A stretch of DNA of 51,446 nt from Adiantum capillus-veneris (taxonomy: Eukaryota > Streptophyta > Polypodiopsida > Polypodiales > Pteridaceae): NCBI GenBank assembly GCA_014529385.2, contig JABFUD020000289.1, positions 1 to 51,446 on the forward strand. The letters run 5' to 3'. Each line of letters starts with the position of its first letter. Position 1 is the stretch's first letter. A program made the translations under genes and the position numbers. Of the stretch, positions 44,629-51,446 are shown one piece after another. Under the pieces are notes generated by a model that had not been told where the DNA came from, searched no databases, and worked only from the letters and a program-made list of their open reading frames with translations.

Positions 44629-45393
44629 TTACGTTTGTCGAACATGTGGACACTTCTTTTTTTGATGCGTTCCTAAGCAAATAAAGCATAATTTTTGACT
44701 TTTTGCACGTCGAAAGTCGGATTGGGATAGTCGCTTCCTGACCACGTTGGTCACGACCAGATTTGTTCCTACGACCGAATTATTTTGTGCATGTTGGACT
44801 TCTTTGGTCATAATTGGTGGGTAGACAACCCCTTGGGTTGCTAAGGGAGAAGTTGATTCTGGTAGCATTTTGTAAATTAATCGTGTGAGATGTTCCACTT
44901 GCATAGCCAATATTTGGACCCGTACAACTAACTTGCGAAATCGGACATCAAAAGTCTGCCAGTCCTGTCGAGTGACAAAGTCCCTGGCATCCGGTAAGTT
45001 ACTATCATCCTCCAGAATATCAAACACGCTATGAGGAGGAGGGGTTGATAAATGAGAAGACAGAGATAGATTGCCTGGGTTTGCATCATCCATCCATGTT
45101 GCCATGAGGGTACCCTCCGTGAGAGTATCTAGCCACACGACATCCACAGGTGGAGCCAATTCCAGGTATTCAAAATCAAACACGTGTTGATCATCAACTT
45201 CCGCATTCATGGCAAAAACGTGTTGTGCGAACAAAAGAGAAAACAATACCTTGGATTGCAGAAAGGCTCGCAGCCGTAGTATGCACCACGCTAAGTAGAT
45301 CCGTAATAAAAGATATAAAATTTCCATCAAAATCAAGTCGTGCTTGAAGTGGGAAAGAATTGAACCCGAATCCCAAGACACTCTTGGATCCAT
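44629..45393 (-). CDS. Gag-like protein with a variant zinc knuckle (element I)
   Basis: A 254-residue frame. The first 60 residues are hydrophobic (LLRIYLAWCILRL), followed by an acidic middle (FDILEDDSNLPDARDF), a helix with LVVRVQILAMQVEHLTRLIY, and a basic C-terminus with CFICLGTHQKKKCPH. The knuckle spacing is C-x2-C-x3-H-x4-C, one residue short of the standard. Its position after the 5' LTR and primer site, and the C-terminal knuckle, support a gag identity. The start is uncertain. Confidence 0.6.
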   Translation of the reverse strand: MDPRVSWDSGSILSHFKHDLILMEILYLLLRIYLAWCILRLRAFLQSKVLFSLLFAQHVFAMNAEVDDQHVFDFEYLELAPPVDVVWLDTLTEGTLMATWMDDANPGNLSLSSHLSTPPPHSVFDILEDDSNLPDARDFVTRQDWQTFDVRFRKLVVRVQILAMQVEHLTRLIYKMLPESTSPLATQGVVYPPIMTKEVQHAQNNSVVGTNLVVTNVVRKRLSQSDFRRAKSQKLCFICLGTHQKKKCPHVRQT

Positions 45394-45984
45394 GGTTGTC
45401 TAGTTAACTGGCCGTTACAATGGGCATGGACTCCGACAAGCTGTTCGTAGTACCCTTTCCAAGTAGTAATGCTTGAAGATTTTGAAAGGGGACCAAAACT
45501 TGGCCACTACAGAAAACCAGCTTGTTGACGAGGTGCTAAAGGATTGCCAAGAGGTGGCTTGCGATACCTTGCCAAAACCTCCCGAGCCCAAGCCGTAGAG
45601 GATGTAGTTGAGAAGCTTGTGGGCACGTGCCCTTGTGGTTAAAAAATCCTTGCCCTAAGGCCAAAGGCCTTTGGGCGCTTGAGATGTGAAAGCAAAAACT
45701 CAAGCATGGCGATGGAGCAGCAACTGCCGCGCGAGAGGGAAACAGAGAATTGCTGCGCGCTGTGGTGCCGCCCGAAGGTCGCTGATGCGACGTGTTTTGT
45801 CCCCCACAGTGTCGCGCTCCAGATGAGCCCACCGTGGTGGTATTTGGAAGTGGTCTCCATTATTTCCCCCCTCGCCGTAAGCGGCTCTACCCACGAGCTA
45901 AGCTCAGCTTCGACGTGCCTGCCTTAGTAGGGCTATTATCCACGCCTCCACGCCTCATGCACATGCAAAAGCTAAAAACGGGTG

Positions 45985-45997
45985 ACTCTAATACCAG
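45985..45997 (-). other. Primer binding site, element I
   Basis: On the minus strand CTGGTATTAGAGT follows the LTR end, an 11-of-12 match to the initiator-Met tRNA complement. Confidence 0.85.
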
Positions 45998-46165
45998 TGT
46001 AAGAACTAGGGAAGCTAGACATAGGATCCTCCTCCCAACCCCCCATTATGTAAGCGGGCTCCTAGCCCCTTGCCCTAGACGGATCCCCTGTCCACACTGT
46101 CTAGCCCGGCCCCTGGCCGAAGTCCATGACCACCCTAGTCCTTAGGTTTGCCCCTTGTCTTGACA
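45998..46165 (-). repeat. 5' LTR of element I (168 bp)
   Basis: The same ends and the same length as its partner; on the plus strand it reads TGTAAGAACTAGG to CTTGTCTTGACA, followed by TAAGC. Confidence 0.92.
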
Positions 46166-46364
46166 TAAGCAGAGGACAGAGAGGGGCCAAAGTTCCATAT
46201 TCTGTGGGAGGCGACGTCTAGTAATGGCATGGCGAGATCACCCTTAAAGCTGTGTTGTTTGGATATGCAAGAGTTGAAAATATTAGTGTGTGGGATTGCC
46301 TTGCGAACTCCGCTACATGATGGCATACCAAAAAAAGCAGCATGGATTTATACACTAATTAAGT

Positions 46365-46368
<4 letters not shown>

Positions 46369-46399
<31 letters not shown>

Positions 46400-46424
46400 G
46401 GAAATGCAGAGAATAAAACTATAA

Positions 46425-46502
<78 letters not shown>

Positions 46503-46565
46503 GGAAATGCAGAGAATAAAACTATAATCTCTCTCTCTCTCGTTGAAAATGTAGAGAATAAAACT

Positions 46566-46655
<90 letters not shown>

Positions 46656-46686
46656 GCGCAGAAACTGCAAGCCATGAATAAAACAC

Positions 46687-46778
<92 letters not shown>

Positions 46779-46918
46779 GGTAATCCAAAAGCTACCCAAT
46801 GCCTATCTTTCATGAGAGACCATGCGCATGCTCAAAAGCTCAAGACAGAGCCCAAGCTGCCAAAAACAAGCAAACAAATGAAGGTTATTCGCAGTCCATG
46901 CTCTGTTTGTCTCTCTCG

Positions 46919-46966
<48 letters not shown>
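46369..46966 (+). repeat. Compound (CT)n microsatellite cluster
   Basis: Long CT tracts at about 46369-46396, 46430-46499, 46528-46540, 46571-46650, 46690-46774 and 46923-46965. Between the first four lie three near-copies of a spacer reading GGAAATGCAGAGAATAAAAC followed by TATAAT. Tracts of 35-43 units are exceptionally long and may be collapsed or expanded in the assembly. Confidence 0.95.
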
Positions 46967-47320
46967 GGCGATACATCACACTGCATGACTCAGACTCGCC
47001 CTTCGTCAAGCGTAAGCGCATGAAGCACTGCAAAAGAAGAGGCCAACCTGGCTAAACGACCCAAGGCTTCCAGCTCCAGAGAGAGGACAGGCAACAGAGG
47101 AATACATGGTGAAAACCCTAACAGGCGCCATGTCTTTCTTCAAGAGTCTACCAGATCTCTCTTGCGCCATGTTATATAAGATCTGCAAGATGTTGCTCAC
47201 ATGCATCCAAGTTTTTAATGAGCATGAGCAAACAGGAGCCCCATGGATATCATTTTTGGAAGGAAACAAAGGCTTATGCTATGGTCTGAGTGGATAGCCT
47301 TCGGAGGAAGTCCTTTATGG
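46967..47320. other. Unassigned sequence
   Basis: Between the microsatellite and element J I see only short background frames. Confidence 0.5.
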
Positions 47321-48193
47321 TGTTGGGAAACAAGCAAACTGAAACACCTCTATAGTGATGTCACCCAAGAGCGTTGAAAGAGAACTACAAGACACCAAAA
47401 GCTTTGCAAAATCCTTTTGAAACACCACAAGTCCAATAGGAGTAGACCCTTGGGAATTTACTAGCCGTCGCCCACCCAAGAGACTATGTCACATAGGAGC
47501 AAAACCCTGCCAAAGCACGAATTTACAGCACACGCCGACCAATGCATATGAAGACAAGGACCTCCACTTTCATAATTGAACATCACAAACCCACAACTTC
47601 AACATCAATTCCACAATTCATAGATACATGCCCTCCGAATCTGTCTACACACAATTTGCCACTAGGCTGCCATAGCCATAACCCTGCAGAGAACTAGTCG
47701 TAACCTGATGAGCACAACTCCAATTGGGGCACTTTAAAGCTTGAGAGAAAGCTTGAAAAATGAATGGCGAGAAAGCTGAAGATGACCAAATTTGATTCCA
47801 TACGCCGCCATGAGCAAAATTGACGCGAACAGGAAGCTGTCCCAGCACGACTACATGTAGAGAAGGCTAGTCGGGGCAAAAAACTGCATCCAAGAGCACC
47901 AAGGAGACACAACGATCTAAAACCTGAAAATTTCTGATATTTGGCTGAACTTTTTTAAGTTTGTACATGAGTTTAAGTTATATACAAGGCTCACTTCAAA
48001 AAACTCACTCACGGGCACTTACAGTAGCCCGACAACTGTCACTAGACTAGCGACTTGCAGTGCATGTACATGTGCTTGCTAAAGCAAGATAAAAAAACCC
48101 ACAAAAAGAAAGCCCATATACACTTTTGACATCGAGCTTCATGTCCGTATGTACAAATTTACAAAAAACGGGGTGTCAGAAATGCGCCCAACA
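47321..48193 (-). repeat. 3' LTR of element J
   Basis: 873 bp, plus-strand ends TGTTGGGAAACAAGC and GCGCCCAACA. The segment 47459-47507 is the reverse complement of 50047-50095 in the partner LTR. Confidence 0.95.
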
Positions 48194-49853
48194 TAGTTTG
48201 CCAACCCCCCAGTCTGCTAGAGCATTCATGCTCAACAGTAGCATAAACATATCGTCCACCCGGATCAAAGGGCCATACAACATAAGCAAAAATTGCATGA
48301 AGAAACACCAACCATATCAATTGCATCACTCCCAATATCAAAGCATAAACCATATGTAGAATCCAAATCCTGTTTAGGCATAAAGTACTCTCAACAAATA
48401 CAACAGAGAAACACCCTTTCATCATTATAGCATGCAAGGAAGCCTTTAACATCTCATCCAAAAAGTCTTCAACTTTTATCTCAGCCATTTTTATATCCTC
48501 ATGCATATCCATTTCATTCTCCCCACTCTTCATTAAGCCTCTATCCAATTCAACCATATCATGCTTGATAGGTAAGCCATCTTCCATATATGCCTTAGGC
48601 TCCTTAACAAGAGGATCAAACAAGGTAGAATCAACCATATTCACATGAGGCATAACAAGAGAGCCTCTATCATTTTCCATATCTTCTAAAACCTCAATAT
48701 TCTCTTCATCAATTAAGGCAGGATCATCCACACCATCATGCACGCCATGAAGCTTCTCATTGATAGGGTCCTCATCAACAACACAAGTAGTATACTTAGT
48801 TGCTGCATCACCCTTTTGCATACAATCACCCAAAGCAGATACTCGAGAGCCCTCATCATACACATCACCCTCTTTGTCATTTTTATCTTCCTTGACCTCC
48901 ATCCTGTGATCTTTGACTATGTCATCTGCACAAAGAGAACTGCCAAGAGTCACATTTGTATCACAAACATACTCCTCTTCATTAGAACATACATTACAAG
49001 CATCATCCATGTGACTTGGATATTCAAAATTCTCATTTTCTTGCATTTGAGACTCATTCATGACCATGGTAGCCTTCTTGTCTACATCCACCTTACTAGA
49101 ATCATCATCTTTGACATGAAGGTTGACATCAAATCTCTTAAATAACAAAGATGGCATACATTGAGCACTCTTCTTGATCTCATTATGCATATGACATTCT
49201 TCTTTCACATGCTCAAGAGAATGAGAAACATGGAAGTCTTCATTGCATACGTTGTCCATATTTATGTCTAAAACATAAGATACATTTGGCTTCACATCTT
49301 CTTGAAATCCAAGCTGCCTCACTCTCTCTAGCTTCCATTCCTTATGCTTTGCAACCTTTACTGCATCATCAAATGTAAGTGGCCTTTTAAGCTCAACCTT
49401 TAACTTCAAATCAGCTCTCAAACTTTGCATAAACATACACTTTTTAAGCCGAAGAGGAGGAGCATCACTTCCCAAATAAACGCACCATCTTCGCCACAAA
49501 GCATTGAACTCCTTGACAAAGGCATCTACACTTTGACCATCACATTGCACAAGTCCTTCAATGGAGTGCCATACATCCGTTGGGTCCTCTACCTTCCTAA
49601 ACCTCTCAAGGAAAACTTTCTTGACCTCATGGTAAGTCATCACTTGCAAAGGTTGAGATGATTTCAACCAAGACTCATACTCATCATACCATATCCTTGC
49701 ATCATCTTTCAAGCAAAAAACCAAAATCTTCAGCATAAGCATCGGATCTTCCTTATTGGCAATCAAACATGCAAACTCCATGTTTTCAATGAATGCATCT
49801 GCATCCTCACCAACATGGCCATAGAACCTTGGAAACTCTGTTACCATAGCCAT
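48159..49853 (-). CDS. Intact Gag-like protein of element J
   Basis: The first ATG in the frame is 49853-49851, giving about 564 residues. A retrotransposon gag core occupies the first 170 residues (FYGHVGEDADAFIENMEFAC, ARIWYDEYESWL, VKKVFLERFRKVEDPTDVW, VDAFVKEFNALWRRW). A long acidic, Met/Asp/Glu-rich middle follows. The C-terminal 90 residues contain two or three hydrophobic segments (WILHMVYALILGVMQLIWLV) and run into the 3' LTR. No zinc knuckle or protease is present. It has no stop or frameshift, unlike almost every other transposon frame here, so it may still be expressed. It probably forms particles using enzymes from a related element. Confidence 0.75.
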   Translation of the reverse strand: MAMVTEFPRFYGHVGEDADAFIENMEFACLIANKEDPMLMLKILVFCLKDDARIWYDEYESWLKSSQPLQVMTYHEVKKVFLERFRKVEDPTDVWHSIEGLVQCDGQSVDAFVKEFNALWRRWCVYLGSDAPPLRLKKCMFMQSLRADLKLKVELKRPLTFDDAVKVAKHKEWKLERVRQLGFQEDVKPNVSYVLDINMDNVCNEDFHVSHSLEHVKEECHMHNEIKKSAQCMPSLLFKRFDVNLHVKDDDSSKVDVDKKATMVMNESQMQENENFEYPSHMDDACNVCSNEEEYVCDTNVTLGSSLCADDIVKDHRMEVKEDKNDKEGDVYDEGSRVSALGDCMQKGDAATKYTTCVVDEDPINEKLHGVHDGVDDPALIDEENIEVLEDMENDRGSLVMPHVNMVDSTLFDPLVKEPKAYMEDGLPIKHDMVELDRGLMKSGENEMDMHEDIKMAEIKVEDFLDEMLKASLHAIMMKGCFSVVFVESTLCLNRIWILHMVYALILGVMQLIWLVFLHAIFAYVVWPFDPGGRYVYATVEHECSSRLGGWQTMLGAFLTPRFL

Positions 49854-49858
49854 CAAAG

Positions 49859-49902
49859 TTGTAAACTGAAGGTCTTGAGTTCGATCCTTAGTGGGGGCAC
49901 CA
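49859..49902 (+). other. Primer site extended to a tRNA-Thr(UGU)-like 3' half
   Basis: On the plus strand, 44 nt fit tRNA positions 33-76 without a gap: U33, anticodon TGT, A37, A38, a 5-base anticodon-stem strand, variable loop AGGTC, T arm TTGAG/TTCGATC/CTTAG, acceptor strand TGGGGGC, A73 and CCA. Its minus-strand complement, next to the 5' LTR, is the primer site. Only the last 12-18 nt are normally needed. The 5' tRNA half is absent, so it is not a gene. Confidence 0.7.
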
Positions 49903-49908
49903 AAACAC

Positions 49909-50781
49909 TGTTGGGAAACAAGCAAACTGAAACACCTCTATAGTGATGTCACCCAAGAGCATTGAAAGAGAATTACAAGACACCAAAATATTTTCAAAAT
50001 CCTTTTGAAACACCACAAGTCCAATAGGAGTAGACCCTTGGGAATTGGGTTTTGCTCCTATGTGACATAGTCTCTTGGGTGGGCGACGGCTAGTATGCCA
50101 AAGCACGGATTTACAGCACACGCCGACCAATGCATATGAAGACAAGGACCTCCACTTTCATAATTGAACATCACAAACCCACAACTTCAACATCAATTCC
50201 ACAATTCATAGATACATGCCCTCCGAATCTGTCTACACACAATTTGCCACTAGGCTGCCATAGCCATAACCCTGCAGAGAACTAGTCGTAACCTGATGAG
50301 CACAACTCCAATTGGGGCACTTTAAAGCTTGAGAGAAAGCTTGAAAAATGAATGACGAGAAAGCTGAAGATGACCAAATTTGATTCCATACGCCGCCATG
50401 AGCAAAATTGACGCGAACAGAAAGCTGTCCCAGCACGACTACATGTAGAGAAGGCTAGTCGGGGCAAAAAACTGCATCCAAGAGCACCAAGGAGACACAA
50501 CGAGCTAAAACCTGAAAATTTATGATGTTTGGCTGAACTTTTTTAAGTTTGTACATGAGTTTAAGTTATATACAAGGCTCACTTCAAAAAACTCACTCAC
50601 GGGCACTTACAGTAGCCCGACAACTGTCACTAGACTAGCGACTTGTAGTGCATGTACACGTGCTTGCTAAAGCAAGATAAAAAAACCCACAAAAAGAAAG
50701 CCCATACACACTTTTGACATCGAGCTTCATGTCCGTATGTACAAATTTACAAAAAACGGGGTGTCAAAAATGCGCCCAACA
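49909..50781 (-). repeat. 5' LTR of element J
   Basis: 873 bp, same ends as the partner. The segment 50047-50095 is inverted relative to the other LTR. Confidence 0.95.
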
Positions 50782-51072
50782 ACGACTTCTACACCAGATG
50801 TACGTTCTTGTCATCGAATAATATGTTGGCCTTTGAAGAAGCTTTCTACACTGGATGGCGAACAAAGATAGTTGCATCGATGATCAGCAACCTAACATCC
50901 AGGTTTGTAGGCTACTCAGCGATGGAGCTCAAGAATAAGGTGACAATGCAATTTCTGCAAGTGCCCGGCAAAGAATGAAGAATCAGATACCAGAAGGCAC
51001 TGGAGAGGTCAGTTTACAAGGGAAACTCTGCAGAATTTTTCCCAGGAAAGTAAACTACTGTGAAGCGTAGCT
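50782..51072 (+). other. Probable leader or LTR edge of a Ty1/copia element
   Basis: About 290 bp directly upstream of a copia gag start. No LTR terminus or clear primer site was found. Confidence 0.4.
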
Positions 51073-51446
51073 ATGGCTGGATCACAGGACACTGCTATTT
51101 ACAATATCAAGAAGCTGGATGGAACCAATTTCCCATTGAGGAAGCAGCAGATTTGGCACGTGTTGGTACAAAAGAAGCAGATAAAACCTATAAAGCTCAA
51201 GGGGATAAAACCAGAAGATATGGACGAAGATGAATGGAGTGAAATGGATGAATTGGCACTTTCTACCATTATGCTGACTTTGGCAGAAGCGTTTACTTCA
51301 ATGTAGCAGACGAGATGTCGGCTTATCAAGAATGGTTAAAGCTGAGTGATCTTAGAGAAGCAGAGTGCAGCTTCAACAGGTATACATGGCTTAAGAAGCT
51401 TGTTGACTTGAAAGATGAAAGAAGGACACCTATGTCCAATCATCTT
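51073..51446 (+). pseudogene. Ty1/copia gag N-terminus, cut by the window end
   Basis: The ATG at 51073 begins MAGSQDTAIYNIKKLDGTNF, then WHVLVQKKQI, DEDEWSEMDELALSTIMLTL: the classic start of copia gag (K-L-x-G-x-N-F and the W-x-x-x-D-x-x-A-x-x-x-I pattern). A one-base shift near 51285 moves the similarity to the next frame (VYFNVADEMSAYQEWLKLSD, LKKLVDLKDERRTPMSNHL), with a TAG at 51304 in the first frame. The rest lies beyond the window. It encodes a capsid protein in intact relatives. Confidence 0.88.

Larger units (their letters stand above)
40721..46165 (-). mobile_element. LTR retrotransposon I with very short LTRs
   Basis: Two 168-bp LTRs (40721-40888 and 45998-46165), perfect target duplications TAAGC, a minus-strand primer site CTGGTATTAGAG just inside 45998 (one change from the initiator-Met complement) and a purine-rich GAGGGAGTAA before the other LTR fix the element and its minus orientation. 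The total is 5,445 bp. A gag-like frame lies at 45393-44629. The remaining 3.7 kb has no intact protease, RT or integrase motif that I could read, so it is badly decayed or non-autonomous. Confidence 0.88.
47321..50781 (-). mobile_element. Gag-only LTR retrotransposon J
   Basis: Two LTRs of exactly 873 bp (47321-48193 and 49909-50781) with TGTTGGG and CCCAACA ends enclose 1,715 bp. A minus-strand tRNA-derived primer site lies 6 bases inside the right LTR. One large intact gag frame fills the interior, and a GGGGGG-containing tract precedes the left LTR. There is no protease, RT or integrase, so it is a non-autonomous element. The flanks TATGG and ACGAC do not match. By eye the LTRs differ by fewer than 20 substitutions plus one exact 49-bp inversion. 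Confidence 0.92.

Noticed and set aside
46355-46813. Long open frames of alternating Arg-Glu or Ser-Leu
   Set aside because: They are translations of (CT)n/(GA)n microsatellites and carry no protein information.
49859-49902. A tRNA-Thr gene
   Set aside because: The D arm and 5' acceptor strand are absent upstream and CCA is encoded. It lies precisely at the primer-site position of element J.
47645-50500. Duplicate ~67-72-residue minus-strand frames in both LTRs of J
   Set aside because: They fall inside the LTRs with no recognisable domain and simply duplicate because the LTRs do.

Overview
This window is eukaryotic, transposon-dominated nuclear DNA, almost certainly from a land plant. The evidence is: spliced exons with GT/AG borders; Ty3/gypsy, Ty1/copia, LINE and Helitron remains; LTR elements primed from initiator-Met tRNA; and TTTAGGG-like repeats. 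Very long (CT)n tracts and heavy LTR nesting would suit a large-genome seed-free plant such as a fern or lycophyte, but that is a guess. There is no bacterial gene organisation, CRISPR array or operon.

Layout, left to right. 1-1490: unassigned, partly LTR-like. 1516-4955: minus-strand Ty3/gypsy fragment A (5' LTR, gag, protease) inserted in a LINE (4956-6894). 6895-7784: partial minus LTR (H). 7790-23802: gypsy chromovirus C with a four-level nest inside it. D (10111-21055, TSD TGTCA) interrupts the C RNase H. Solo LTR F (11707-19073, TSD CTGGT) interrupts D. Element E (11994-18167, TSD GTAGG, minus-strand gag-protease plus a 1.1 kb minisatellite) interrupts F. A second solo LTR, G, sits in the 3' LTR of D. 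23803-28935: a second LINE fragment split by non-autonomous gypsy B (23950-28109).

29385-32262: the only credible host gene, the first four exons (minus strand) of a DEAD-box RNA helicase of the RH13/DDX24/MAK5 type. Its open frames and splice sites are intact, but the later exons are absent, so either intron 4 holds the whole transposon pile (more than 29 kb) or the gene is cut. 32566-39298: a decayed minus-strand Helitron whose Rep (HUH and two-tyrosine motifs) and PIF1 helicase are followed by an endonuclease/exonuclease/phosphatase domain, with a spliced OB-fold/zinc-ribbon gene just upstream. 40721-46165: LTR element I with only 168-bp LTRs (TSD TAAGC). 46369-46966: massive compound (CT)n. 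47321-50781: LTR element J, gag only, whose two LTRs differ by an exact 49-bp inversion and whose primer site extends into a 44-nt tRNA-Thr-like 3' half. 51073-51446: start of a Ty1/copia gag.

Most element proteins are broken by stops, frameshifts or lost catalytic residues. E and J look youngest, because their LTR pairs are equal in length and differ at only a few percent of positions by eye. All family calls rest on motifs read directly from translations; no database search was possible.
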